A stretch of 64,000 nucleotides of DNA from Nocardioides sp. T2.26MG-1 (lineage in GTDB: Bacteria; Actinomycetota; Actinomycetes; Propionibacteriales; Nocardioidaceae): the NCBI RefSeq assembly GCF_950101795.1, contig NZ_CATNLZ010000035.1, forward strand, positions 124,001 to 188,000, given 5' to 3'. Below the pieces are notes generated by a model. That model did not search any database, was not told where the DNA came from, and saw only the letters and a list, made by a program, of their open reading frames with translations. Both the position numbers and the translations under genes were made by a program. Below are positions 48,783 through 56,536 of the stretch, in pieces. Numbering within the stretch: the first letter of the stretch is position 1; each line of letters opens with the position of its first letter.

Positions 48783-49400
48783 TCAGCCGCGCCGCAGCAG
48801 CTGCGGGAACGCCTTGTGCACCTCGGAGGCCACCAGCGCGACGACGAGGATCTTCACGATGTCGCCCAGCCAGTACGGTGCGTCCCACGTGAAGGCCGTC
48901 TGCCACGAGATGTCGAAGAAGACCTTCATGCCGAACGCGCCCGCGAGGTGGTTGATCACCATCCCGGGCACGGCGCACAGGAACACCCAGAGCGCGACGG
49001 TGCGACGGGACCCGGCGACGTACTGCACGAGCAGCCCCGTCACGAGAGCGGCGACCGGGAAGGTCCAGAGGTAGCCCGCGCTCGCACTGGTGAAGGTGCC
49101 GAGACCCGAGCTGTGCTCGGCGAAGACCGGGAGCCCGGCAGCGCCGAGGCCGAGGTAGAGGCTCACGGCCAGGAATCCGCGCCACGGGCCCAGCAGCGCG
49201 CCGGCGAGCATCACGCCGAAGGTCTGGAGGGTGATCGGGACCTGCCCGCCGCCGGCCGGGATGCCGCCGATGTAGGCGCACGCGGCGATCAGCGCGGCGA
49301 AGGCCGAGATCAGGGCGATGTCGGTCGTCGAGGACCGCCGGCGCGCGGGCGCGTCCGTCGTGTCGGTGGTCGTGGGGTCGGTCGTCTCGGCCATGGCCAT
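48783..49400 (-). CDS. bioY: biotin ECF transporter substrate-binding protein BioY
   Basis: A 205-aa membrane S-component with about six helices. Biotin-binding signature region GGGQVPITLQTFGVMLAGALLG near residue 52, then FLAVSLYLGLGAAGLPVFA and the C-terminal GDIVKILVVALVASEV. ATG 49400 is preferred over 49394 because AAGGA lies 7 nt upstream. Directly downstream of two BioQ-like boxes, so repression at high biotin is expected. Confidence 0.94.
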   Translation of the reverse strand: MAMAETTDPTTTDTTDAPARRRSSTTDIALISAFAALIAACAYIGGIPAGGGQVPITLQTFGVMLAGALLGPWRGFLAVSLYLGLGAAGLPVFAEHSSGLGTFTSASAGYLWTFPVAALVTGLLVQYVAGSRRTVALWVFLCAVPGMVINHLAGAFGMKVFFDISWQTAFTWDAPYWLGDIVKILVVALVASEVHKAFPQLLRRG

Positions 49401-49431
49401 CGTGGGTTCCTTCGGTGTGCGGACACGCACC

Positions 49432-49459
49432 TGAACGGTGGTCAGGTGAACGGCGTTCA
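49432..49459. promoter_or_regulatory. two BioQ-type operator boxes
   Basis: TGAACGGCGTTCA (49447-49459) is a perfect TGAAC-N3-GTTCA palindrome; TGAACGGTGGTCA (49432-49444) is a weaker copy 15 bp away. They lie between bioY and the divergent TetR gene. TGAAC-N3-GTTCA-like sites are established for actinobacterial BioQ. Confidence 0.85.
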
Positions 49460-49525
49460 GGTTAGGCTGCGGGTCGCGGGTCGGTCAACGGACCATCGAC
49501 CCCAGTGGACCAGGAGAGGTGTGAC

Positions 49526-50083
49526 ATGCGCTACCACCGCGCGGACGTGGTCGACCGGGCGGTCGGTGTGCTGGACGCCTACGGGCTCGCCGACCTGACC
49601 ATGCGGCGCCTCGGCTCCGAGCTCGGCGTCCAGCCCAGCGCGCTCTACCACCACTTCGCCAACAAGCAGACCCTGCTGGCCGCCGTCGCCGACGAGGTGC
49701 TGGCGCGCGGCACGCACGCACCGCGCCCGGCCGCCTGGGACGACCGGGTCGCCGCCGTCTGTGGGGAGCTGCGCGACGCGATGCTGGCCTACCGCGACGG
49801 CGCCGAGCTGGTGGCCACGGCGTACTCCTTCGGGCTCGGCGCCGCCGGGCCGTACGACGAGCTGGTCGCCGCTCTCGCGGACGGTGGCCTGGACCCGGCG
49901 CTGGTGCCGACGGCGGCGCGCACGCTGCTGCACTTCGTGTTCGGTCACGTCACCGACGAGCAGACGCACCTGCAGGCGGGCTCGGCCGGTGCGATCGACG
50001 ACCAGCCGCGGGAGTCGTCGGACTTCGCGCTCGGGCTCGGCCTCGTGCTCGACGGGATCAGGCTGCGCCAGCGGGTCGGCTGA
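49526..50083 (+). CDS. bioQ: TetR-family regulator, BioQ-like
   Basis: A 185-aa repressor with HTH LGSELGVQPSALYHHFANKQTLL at about 30-52. Start ATG 49526 follows AGGAGAGG at 7 nt. It is divergent from bioYMN, with two boxes of the BioQ type between them, which is the main ground for the name; BioQ is the established biotin-regulon repressor of corynebacteria and mycobacteria. The biotin-synthesis genes themselves are not in the window. Confidence 0.82.
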   Translation: MRYHRADVVDRAVGVLDAYGLADLTMRRLGSELGVQPSALYHHFANKQTLLAAVADEVLARGTHAPRPAAWDDRVAAVCGELRDAMLAYRDGAELVATAYSFGLGAAGPYDELVAALADGGLDPALVPTAARTLLHFVFGHVTDEQTHLQAGSAGAIDDQPRESSDFALGLGLVLDGIRLRQRVG

Positions 50084-50144
50084 CCGCGGGACGTCATGCG
50101 GACGGAGCAAGCGGTAGCACCCTCCGTATGACCTCCTGGAGCAG

Positions 50145-50747
50145 CTATGGCTCCACGACCGCTCCGTGCAGTTCGGCGAGCTGCACCGCGCCGACCAGGT
50201 CGAGCCTGGTGTTCTTGAGCCGCGCGACCGTGAGGTCGACGCCGGCGAGGTCCGCGCCGCGCAGGTCGACGTCGGTCAGGACGGCCTCGCGCACCGTCGC
50301 CCCGGCGAGCCGGGCGCCGCGCAGCGAGGCGCCGGTGAGGTCGCACATCGAGAGGTCCGCCTCGCGCAGGTCGAGGTCCGTGAGGTCCAGGCCGGACAGG
50401 TTGGTCCCGCGCAGGCTCACGCCCAGCCACTGGCCGCCGCGCACCGCGAGCGGCCGCATCGTGCACTCCGAGAACACCGAGCCGGTGAGCTTGCAGCCGT
50501 CGAGCATCGCGTCGAAGAAGCTGGTGCGCCGGAAGTCGCACGCGACGAACGCCGTCGCCACATGGGTGGAGGAGTTGAAGCGGCAGTTGTGGAACGTGCA
50601 GCCCTCGAACGTCGCCCCCCTGGTGACCGTCTCGCTGAGGTCGACCTCGGTGAACGTGACGCCGACGTGCGACGCCGCGCCGAGGTCCTCGCCGTACCAG
50701 TCCAGGCTCTGCAGATGCTTGGGGAGGTGCTGTGGCTGCTCGGTCAT
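50145..50747 (-). CDS. pentapeptide-repeat protein
   Basis: A 200-aa protein made mostly of A(D/N)LxX repeats: LSGLDLTDLDLREADLSMCD, LTGASLRGARLAGATVRE and ADLAGVDLTVARL. Such repeats form a right-handed beta helix that mimics DNA; Qnr and MfpA relatives protect gyrase from quinolones, others have no known role. Last gene of a three-gene minus-strand set with DUF2087 and an M23 peptidase, overlapping the former by ATGA. Confidence 0.88.
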   Translation of the reverse strand: MTEQPQHLPKHLQSLDWYGEDLGAASHVGVTFTEVDLSETVTRGATFEGCTFHNCRFNSSTHVATAFVACDFRRTSFFDAMLDGCKLTGSVFSECTMRPLAVRGGQWLGVSLRGTNLSGLDLTDLDLREADLSMCDLTGASLRGARLAGATVREAVLTDVDLRGADLAGVDLTVARLKNTRLDLVGAVQLAELHGAVVEP

Positions 50748-51013
50748 ACCTCGACCGTCCCGCCGCTGCGCCAGTAGACGCCGTCCTCGCGGGTCAGGAA
50801 GAGGTTCTCGACCAGGTAGCGGCGCAGTGCGGCGTGGTCGGGGTGGAACCGCTGGAGGATCTCGTTGACCTCGGCCTCGCGATAGCGCTGACCGGGCTCG
50901 AAGCTCTGGGCGAGGTGGTCGAGCACGACCAGCAGCTTGGCGTGCTTGGAGGGGATCGTGTGCAGCCGCCCCTCGTCGGTGAGGAACGCGCGCAGCACGC
51001 GGTCGTCGCTCAC
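50744..51013 (-). CDS. DUF2087 domain protein
   Basis: An 89-aa protein reading RAFLTDEGRLHTIPSKHAKL, then LDHLAQSFEPGQRYREAEVN, LQRFHPDHAALRRYLVENLFL and a final REDGVYWR. This is the DUF2087 pattern, usually fused to or beside transcriptional regulators and resembling a small winged-helix-like module. GTG 51013 overlaps the peptidase TGA by 4 nt, and its own stop overlaps the pentapeptide gene start. Confidence 0.85.
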   Translation of the reverse strand: MSDDRVLRAFLTDEGRLHTIPSKHAKLLVVLDHLAQSFEPGQRYREAEVNEILQRFHPDHAALRRYLVENLFLTREDGVYWRSGGTVEV

Positions 51014-51579
51014 CGGGACTCCCGTCGCGGCGTCAGTGCCAGCAGCGCGCGCGGCTTGACCGCGGTCGAGAGCCCACCGCCGACCGCGCGCCTCTCGAAG
51101 TGGAGGTGGCAGCCGTCGGGCGCGCCGCGGTCGTTGGCGCGGGCGAACATCGTGCCCTTCGCGACCATGTCGCCCGGCTTCACGTAGACCTTGCGGGTGT
51201 GGCCGATGACGAGGTCGAAGCCCCGCTTGCGGTTGCGCAGCAGCACCGGATTGTCGCCGTACGCCGACCCCAGCGAGTCGTGCGGCATGGCCCGCAGCCG
51301 GACCGCGGCGTACAGCGGGGTGCCGCACGGCATCGCGACGTCGAGGCCGTGGTGGAAGCCGCGGTCGTTGCGGCAGCGCGGGTCGGGGGAGTAGTAGGGC
51401 GCGGTCGTGCAGCCGAACGGGATCATGATCCGGTGCGCGCCCTTGAACCACGGGGACGTGTAGTGCGTCTTGTCCGTGGTGTAGAAGACCCAGCGCGGGT
51501 CGCCCGCGGTGGCCGAGCCCGTCAGTGTGGCGACCAGTGCCAGAGCGAGCAGGAGCGGGGCGACACGTCCGAGGCGCAT
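51010..51579 (-). CDS. secreted M23-family (LytM-like) peptidase domain protein
   Basis: A 189-aa protein with a signal peptide (GRVAPLLLALALVATLTGSATA). The M23 Zn-ligand motifs are GFHHGLDVAMPCGTPLYAA (H-x3-D) near residue 76 and DGCHLHFERR (H-x-H) near 157; Cys pairs may form disulfides outside the cell. These enzymes or their inactive relatives act on peptidoglycan cross-links. TAGCGT stands 6 nt before the ATG (leaderless). First gene of the M23-DUF2087-pentapeptide set. Confidence 0.88.
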   Translation of the reverse strand: MRLGRVAPLLLALALVATLTGSATAGDPRWVFYTTDKTHYTSPWFKGAHRIMIPFGCTTAPYYSPDPRCRNDRGFHHGLDVAMPCGTPLYAAVRLRAMPHDSLGSAYGDNPVLLRNRKRGFDLVIGHTRKVYVKPGDMVAKGTMFARANDRGAPDGCHLHFERRAVGGGLSTAVKPRALLALTPRRESR

Positions 51580-51583
51580 GGGG

Positions 51584-52105
51584 TCACGCTAACGGCCAGG
51601 ACCGACGTACGCCGGTCGCGTGCGGCTCGTACCACGCGAGGTCGAGCCGGGTCGCCCGGCAGCGGGCCGGCAGCACGCCGTCGAGCAGTGCGCGCGTCGA
51701 GGCCTCGGTGACGTCCTCGGAGAGCAGGTCGAGGGTGAGGTGCGGCGCGACGTCGCCGTACCTGCCCTCGTACGGCGGGTGCTCGGGGAACTCCGCCGCG
51801 AGCCGCGCGGTCAGCTTGCGGAACGGCTCGTCCGGCTCCGGGACGAGGTGGATGATCCCGTCCCGGAACCGGCCGATCCGCTCGAGCACGAAGTCGAACG
51901 CCGGCGTCTCGGCCGCGACCGCCGCCACGCGGCGCTCGATGTCGGGCGTGAGCTCGCTCGCGAACGGCCCCAGCGCGGTCACGTGGGCGTGCACGTACGC
52001 CGAGTCCGTCGACAGGTACGTCGCGTCGTAGTGGACGGTCCGCGCACGGACGAACTCCTCCAGCGGCGGCACCGGCACCTGGAGCACGCTGTGGCCGGGG
52101 AACAC
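51584..52105 (-). CDS. 2'-5' RNA ligase-like 2H phosphoesterase
   Basis: A 173-aa 2H protein. The two H-x-T/S motifs are HAHVTALGPF near residue 40 and PHLTLDLL near 121, about 80 residues apart as the fold requires. Members hydrolyse cyclic phosphates or 2'-5' linkages. GTG start with TACGGT 6 nt before it. Separated by 4 bp from the M23 peptidase gene but with its own promoter, as that gene also has one. Confidence 0.85.
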   Translation of the reverse strand: MFPGHSVLQVPVPPLEEFVRARTVHYDATYLSTDSAYVHAHVTALGPFASELTPDIERRVAAVAAETPAFDFVLERIGRFRDGIIHLVPEPDEPFRKLTARLAAEFPEHPPYEGRYGDVAPHLTLDLLSEDVTEASTRALLDGVLPARCRATRLDLAWYEPHATGVRRSWPLA

Positions 52106-52139
52106 CCGCCCACCGTAGGGCGACCCGCGTGCTGCCGCG

Positions 52140-52865
52140 TCAGCTGGTGCGGATCTTGGTGTCGATGTCGGCCTCGGAGATCTCCTTGGTGCAGAAGAAC
52201 CAGTCGACGCACTCGACGCCCTCCTCGGTGCCCGCCATCCGGTCCTTGGCGGTGCCGCACGAGCCGGCCGGCGGGACGATGACCCGCTCGCCGGGCCGCC
52301 AGTCGGCGGGGGTCGCCACGCCGAAGGCGTCCGCGGTCTGGAGCGCCTTCACCACGCGCAGCAGCTCGTCGAAGTTCCGCCCGAGGCTGAGCGGGTAGTA
52401 CAGCACCGTGCGGACGATGCCCTGGGGGTCGATCACGAACACGGCTCGCACGGCCTGGGTGGTGGCCTCGCCCGGCATGATCATGCCGTAGAGCGTGGCG
52501 ACCTTCATGGACACGTCGTCGATGAGCGGGAAGGTCACCTCGACGTTCGATATGTCGCGGAAGGTGATCTTCTCCTTGATCGTGCGCAGCCAGGCGATGT
52601 GGCTGTAGAGCCCGTCCACGGAGAGCCCGACGAGCTCGGTGTTGTAGGCCTTGAACTCGTCCTGCATCGTCGCGAATGTCATGAACTCGCTGGTGCACAC
52701 CGGTGTGAAGTCGGCGGGGTGGGAGAAGAGGATGACCCACGTGCCGGCGTAGTCGCCGGGGAAGTGGATCTCTCCCTGCGTGGTGACCGCGGTGAACTCG
52801 GGTGCGGGGTCGCCGATCCTCGGCATCGTGCTGACGGGTGCGGGCTCTGCCACGGGCTGGGTCAT
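52140..52865 (-). CDS. peroxiredoxin, Prx6/AhpC type
   Basis: A 241-aa peroxiredoxin. The peroxidatic Cys is in FSHPADFTPVCTSEFM near residue 48, preceded by the conserved Thr and Pro of PxxxTxxC, and the catalytic Arg lies in GIVRTVLYYPLSLGRN near 148. A long C-terminal domain includes two Cys (GSCGTAKDR, GVECVDWFFC), so resolving by a C-terminal Cys is possible. GAAGGAAGAG lies 5 nt before the ATG. A CsoR/CstR-like operator lies 45 bp upstream, which would link it to metal or reactive-sulfur stress. Confidence 0.92.
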   Translation of the reverse strand: MTQPVAEPAPVSTMPRIGDPAPEFTAVTTQGEIHFPGDYAGTWVILFSHPADFTPVCTSEFMTFATMQDEFKAYNTELVGLSVDGLYSHIAWLRTIKEKITFRDISNVEVTFPLIDDVSMKVATLYGMIMPGEATTQAVRAVFVIDPQGIVRTVLYYPLSLGRNFDELLRVVKALQTADAFGVATPADWRPGERVIVPPAGSCGTAKDRMAGTEEGVECVDWFFCTKEISEADIDTKIRTS

Positions 52866-52909
52866 GTCTCTCTCTTCCTTCCGGAACGGGTCTGTCACCG
52901 CTCACGACC

Positions 52910-52925
52910 ATACCCAGGGGGGTAT
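52910..52925. promoter_or_regulatory. ATACCC-N4-GGGTAT inverted repeat, CsoR/CstR-like operator
   Basis: ATACCC (52910-52915), AGGG, GGGTAT (52920-52925). On the coding strand of the peroxiredoxin gene it reads ATACCCCCCTGGGTAT, resembling the C-tract/G-tract sites bound by CsoR-family (DUF156) repressors. It lies 45 bp before the peroxiredoxin ATG. Confidence 0.55.
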
Positions 52926-52945
52926 ATGGGCCGACCTGGCCGGGG

Positions 52946-53985
52946 CTACTCCGGCACGCAGATCTCGCCGCGGACCATGCCGGTCGCCGTCCGCGCGACC
53001 AGCAGGGCGACCAGAGCGCTGACGGCGACCAGGAACGCCCATGCGGCGGCGGTGAGGAACCAGCCGTCGATCACGTCGGCCATCACGGTGGTCGCGGCGC
53101 TGAGGGCCGCGAGCGGGAATGCGTAGGCCCACCAGGACAGGAAGAACGGCAGCCTGCGGAGCCGGTTCGCCTGTGCGGCGAAGAGCAGGGCGAAGAACAG
53201 CGCGGCGTAGTAGAGCACCCGCGGCACCGGGCCGTCGGTGCTCTCCGGGGCGAGCCGGAGGTAGGCGATCGCGGCGACCGCGGGCGGCGCGATCAGCACC
53301 GCGAGCGTCGGCAGCAGCCGGGGCGGCACCGGCCGCTCGTGCAGGAACAGCCGGACAGCACCACCGCCAGCAGGGGCAGCCAGAACGTCACCCCGACGGC
53401 GAAGAAGAACCACGACACCTCGTCGTCGGCGAACGAGACCCCGGCCAGCGGGACCACGATCATTCCGACGACGGGGATGAACCAGGCCGGGGTGACGTGG
53501 TCCGCCGTGAACGTCGGCCGGTTGATCCACGCCGACAGCACGTAGAGCGTCAGCGCCAGCTGCCCGCTCGCACCCACCCACCACAGCGCCTCGGCGAGCG
53601 TGGGCGAGATGTGCTGACCGGCGGTGGCGACCAGCAGCATGCCGATGGTGATGGTCGGCACGAACGACAGCCGCACCGGGTGTGCGAGCTCCTCCCGGAC
53701 GGCGTCCGGGTGGCGGACGAGCTTGGCGAGGTAGGCCAGCAGCACGGCCCCGTAGACGACGAGCGAGAGCCAGAACAGCCCCTTGCCGACCCAGTCCGGG
53801 ACGTCCAGCACCTCCGCGGCCCGCGCCCAGGCCAACGAGAGCCCGGCCAGACCCATGACCGTGGCGAAGAACGTCACCGGGAAGTGGGCGAGCCGCGGGC
53901 CGGTCCCGGTGTCGGGCTCGACGTACGCCGTCGGGGCGGTGCTCCGCTCGGGCGGGTGGCTCTCGGGGACGGTCGGAGTCCGCAT
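52946..53985 (-). pseudogene. TDT/TehA-family transporter (SLAC1-like), single-base frameshift
   Basis: From ATG 53985 the frame encodes about seven hydrophobic segments (RLAHFPVTFFATVMGLAG... FWLPLLAVVL) up to about residue 211, then becomes Cys/Arg-rich nonsense. The next frame continues RLFLHERPVPPRLLPTLAVL and further helices to the TAG at 52946. One missing base near 53354 explains this; repaired, the protein is about 346 aa with ten helices, normal for tellurite-resistance/dicarboxylate/sulfite exporters of the TDT family. Either a pseudogene or a sequencing error. Confidence 0.8.
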
Positions 53986-53993
53986 GGGTCGAC

Positions 53994-54015
53994 CGTCTCG
54001 CTGTGGTGCGAGACG
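53994..54015. promoter_or_regulatory. inverted repeat CGTCTCG-N8-CGAGACG before the TDT gene
   Basis: Perfect 7-bp arms at 53994-54000 and 54009-54015, starting 9 bp upstream of the TDT start codon. It could be an operator or a hairpin in the 5' leader that controls translation. Confidence 0.45.
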
Positions 54016-54083
54016 CGGAAGGGTCAAATTGCCCAGGTGCGCGGTGATCGGAGTCTCATCCCACGTGTCCGCGCGCTCGGCGG

Positions 54084-54758
54084 TCAGAGCACGACGCCGG
54101 TCCCCACGAAGCACGCGGCGACCGCGACCGTGAGCGGCGCGCAGAGCACGAGCGCGCCGAGCGTCACCAGCGGGCGGCGCAGCGAGGCGAGGAGCACGGC
54201 CACCCCGAGGAGTGCCAGGATCCGGGCCTCGGGCTCGGTGCCGCCGTACGAGAGCTGCCAGAGCTGGAGCGCGTCGCCGAGCAGGAGTGCCGCGCCCAAC
54301 GCGGTGCCGGGCGCGGCCAACCACGTTGACCGGCCCGCGGCCCAGGCGCCGGCCGCGCCGAGGGTCGACCCGACGAGGATCGCGAGCACCAGCCAGTAGT
54401 GCGCGACCGGCGAGGTGACGATGCTCGGATCGTCACCGAGCCAGACGACGCCCGCCACGTAGTAGGCCTCGACGGCCACGCCGAGCATCACCACGCCGCT
54501 GGCCGCGGCCGTGGCCGCGCCGGTGCGCAGGACCAGAGTGAGGAGCGCGCCGAGCACGAAGGGCGCGATCGCCCAGCCCGCGCAGGAGTTGGCGACCGTG
54601 GCCCATGGCCCGGGACTGTTGATGTTCCACCACAGGTCGCCCACGCCGAGCAGCACGCCCGCCGCGGCGGAGATGGGTACGGCGGCGGCCGCACGCGGCC
54701 ACGAGACGGTGGGGGAGACGGGGGTGGTGGCGAGGCCGGGCGCCTGCATCGTGGTCAT
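54084..54758 (-). CDS. polytopic membrane protein, unknown function
   Basis: A 224-aa protein with six or seven hydrophobic segments, including VPISAAAGVLLGVGDLWWNINSP as a first helix and loop, FVLGALLTLVLRTG, and LGALVLCAPLTVAVAACFVG at the end. The WWN-S-GPWAT motif after the first helix seems characteristic, and it resembles uncharacterised DUF6518-like actinobacterial proteins. ATG 54758 is chosen, with an in-frame GTG two codons upstream. Transcribed toward the TDT gene, 98 bp apart. Confidence 0.7.
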   Translation of the reverse strand: MTTMQAPGLATTPVSPTVSWPRAAAAVPISAAAGVLLGVGDLWWNINSPGPWATVANSCAGWAIAPFVLGALLTLVLRTGAATAAASGVVMLGVAVEAYYVAGVVWLGDDPSIVTSPVAHYWLVLAILVGSTLGAAGAWAAGRSTWLAAPGTALGAALLLGDALQLWQLSYGGTEPEARILALLGVAVLLASLRRPLVTLGALVLCAPLTVAVAACFVGTGVVL

Positions 54759-54836
54759 GGCCACGAGCCTGGTCCGCCGCGCGGCCGTGGACCTCCACCT
54801 GAGGTGCCGTCCTGGGCGCCTCGGGTGCCGCGTCGG

Positions 54837-55007
54837 TCAGCCGGCGGGCGCGTGCTCGCGCCAGATCTCGTCGAGCCGGGCCTTGAGGTCCGGGTCGCTG
54901 AGCACGAGCGCGACGAGCTGGCAGTCCTCGGGTCCGTGCGCCCCCGGCTGGCACATCCGGCACCAGTCACCTGGCCGGAGCAGGCACTGCGGTTCGGGTG
55001 CTCCCAT
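54837..55007 (-). CDS. small Cys-rich protein of 56 aa (DUF6767-like)
   Basis: ATG at 55007 opens a 56-codon frame with strong G/C third-position bias. The protein begins MGAPEPQCLLRPGDWCRMCQ, continues GAHGPEDCQLVALVLSDPDL, and ends EIWREHAPAG. Cys at 8, 16, 19 and 28 could bind a metal. It looks like a short actinobacterial family annotated as DUF6767; function unknown. Confidence 0.65.
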   Translation of the reverse strand: MGAPEPQCLLRPGDWCRMCQPGAHGPEDCQLVALVLSDPDLKARLDEIWREHAPAG

Positions 55008-55174
55008 GGCTGCGACGCTACGCCCGACACTTTGGTCTTTCTAGGGCCGAAGGTCACCCCGTGGGACATTCGACTCTGGTCCGCCACGAGGACGACGGCC
55101 AGCATCGAGAGCGGAGGCGGGAGAGCCGGCCCGGCCCCGTGCCGACGTGACCCGCCCTGTTCCGGAGGTGTCTC

Positions 55175-55651
55175 GTGGTCACGATGAAGGATGCGGCGAC
55201 GGAGTTCCTGTCGCACAAGCGGATCGCCGTCACCGGCGTGTCCCACGCCGCGAAGGGCCATGGCGCGAACGCGGTCTACCAGCGGCTGCGCGACCGTGGA
55301 TACGAGGTGTTCGCGATCAACCCGAACGCCGAGCGTGCCGAGGGCGACGTGTGCTACCCGGACCTCAAGTCCGTGCCGGGCGGCGTCGAGGCGGTCGTCA
55401 TCGGCACCCGCCCGTCGATCGCCGAGTCGACCATGCACGAGTGCGTCGACCTCGGCATCAAGCACGTGTGGATGCACCGCGGTCCCGGCGCCGGCAGCGT
55501 CTCGGAGAAGGCCGCGGCGTACGGCCGAGAGAACGGCGTGTCCGTGATCCCCGGCGGCTGCCCGTGCATGTTCGACCCCACCGCGGACGGCGGCCACAAG
55601 GCGATGCGCTGGATGTTCGGGCTGACCGGGCACGTGCCGAAGCGGGTCTGA
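55175..55651 (+). CDS. CoA-binding domain protein (YccU-like)
   Basis: A 158-aa single Rossmann CoA-binding domain. RIAVTGVSHAAKGHGANAVY near residue 16, the GYEVFAINPNAE strand, then IGTRPSIAESTMHECVDLGI and KHVWMHRGPG. GGAGG ends 6 nt before GTG 55175, deciding the start over ATG 55184. Members bind CoA or act in stress-related roles; no enzyme activity is established. The 160 bp upstream have no clear gene. Confidence 0.85.
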   Translation: MVTMKDAATEFLSHKRIAVTGVSHAAKGHGANAVYQRLRDRGYEVFAINPNAERAEGDVCYPDLKSVPGGVEAVVIGTRPSIAESTMHECVDLGIKHVWMHRGPGAGSVSEKAAAYGRENGVSVIPGGCPCMFDPTADGGHKAMRWMFGLTGHVPKRV

Positions 55652-55657
55652 CCGACC

Positions 55658-56509
55658 TCAGCCGACCAGCCGCTCGCACTCGGCGACGAGCCTGGCCCGC
55701 AGCGGAGCCCCGCGCTCGGCGAAGCCGCGCTGCGCCTCGACGTACTCCGCCTTGCCGGCGGCCGTCTCGACGCGCACCGGCTCGAACGCGCCGTCGTCCA
55801 GGCCGGAGAGGTCGTACGGCGCGGCGCGCATGTCGAGCACCCGGATGTCCCACGCCAGCTCGAAGCAGTCGGCCACCAGGTCGGAGCTGATCATCGGCGT
55901 GAGCCGGAAGGCGTGCTTGTAGAGGTCCATGCCCGCGTGCAGGCAGGCCGGCTGCTCGTACGCCGGCCGTTCGGCCGCCGTGGGACGCAGCGTGTTCATC
56001 GGGGCGGCGGCGGGGGTGAAGAACCGGTAGGCGTCGAAGTGCGAGCACGCGATCCGGTGCGACTCCACGACCGTGTCGGTGCCAGCCGCGCCGAGCCGCA
56101 GCGGCCAGGCGGAGTGGCGGGTCTCGTCCTCGGAGAGCCGGTAGACCATCGCCCACTCGTGCATGCCGAAGCAGCCGAAGTTCGCCGGCCGCTCCGCGGT
56201 CGCGCGAAGCAGTCGACGCAGCGACTCCAGCAGCGGCCGCTGGGACGCGACGAACTCGTCGGTGACCGTCCCGTCGGCGTACCCCTTGAGCCCGGCGTAC
56301 TCCGGCGCATCGGCGAGCGCCACGCCGTACCCCGGATGCCAGAGCCGCAGCTGGGCGGGGCGGTGGGAGTAGTAGGTGAACAGGAAGTCGTGGACCGGGT
56401 GCCGGACGCCGCTGCGTCGTCGCTGTAGGTGCGGCCCGACATACGGGAGCAGGCGATCACCGTGGGCGGCTGCCTGCTGCTCCCACTCCTTGCGACTCAA
56501 CCACTCCAC
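55658..56509 (-). CDS. uncharacterised protein often annotated as 3-methyladenine DNA glycosylase
   Basis: A 283-aa soluble protein with conserved-looking stretches HPVHDFLFTYYSHRPAQLRLWHPGYG near residue 38, GCFGMHEWAMVYRL near 110, and HAGMDLYKHAFRLTPMISS near 192. I recognise these from an actinobacterial family usually labelled 3-methyladenine DNA glycosylase, but there is no helix-hairpin-helix or other glycosylase signature here, so the name should not be relied on. The H/Y-rich motifs suggest a metal or heme site. TAGGCT is 6 nt before the GTG start. Confidence 0.75.
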   Translation of the reverse strand: MEWLSRKEWEQQAAAHGDRLLPYVGPHLQRRRSGVRHPVHDFLFTYYSHRPAQLRLWHPGYGVALADAPEYAGLKGYADGTVTDEFVASQRPLLESLRRLLRATAERPANFGCFGMHEWAMVYRLSEDETRHSAWPLRLGAAGTDTVVESHRIACSHFDAYRFFTPAAAPMNTLRPTAAERPAYEQPACLHAGMDLYKHAFRLTPMISSDLVADCFELAWDIRVLDMRAAPYDLSGLDDGAFEPVRVETAAGKAEYVEAQRGFAERGAPLRARLVAECERLVG

Positions 56510-56536
56510 GGGTCGAGCCTAGGCGTTCGCGGTGGC

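Noticed and set aside
55030..55090. GGGCCGAAGGTCACCC and GTGGGACATTCGACTC as a DosR-type hypoxia box
   Set aside because: Only fragments of the GGGAC-N-GTCCC pattern match and symmetry is poor.
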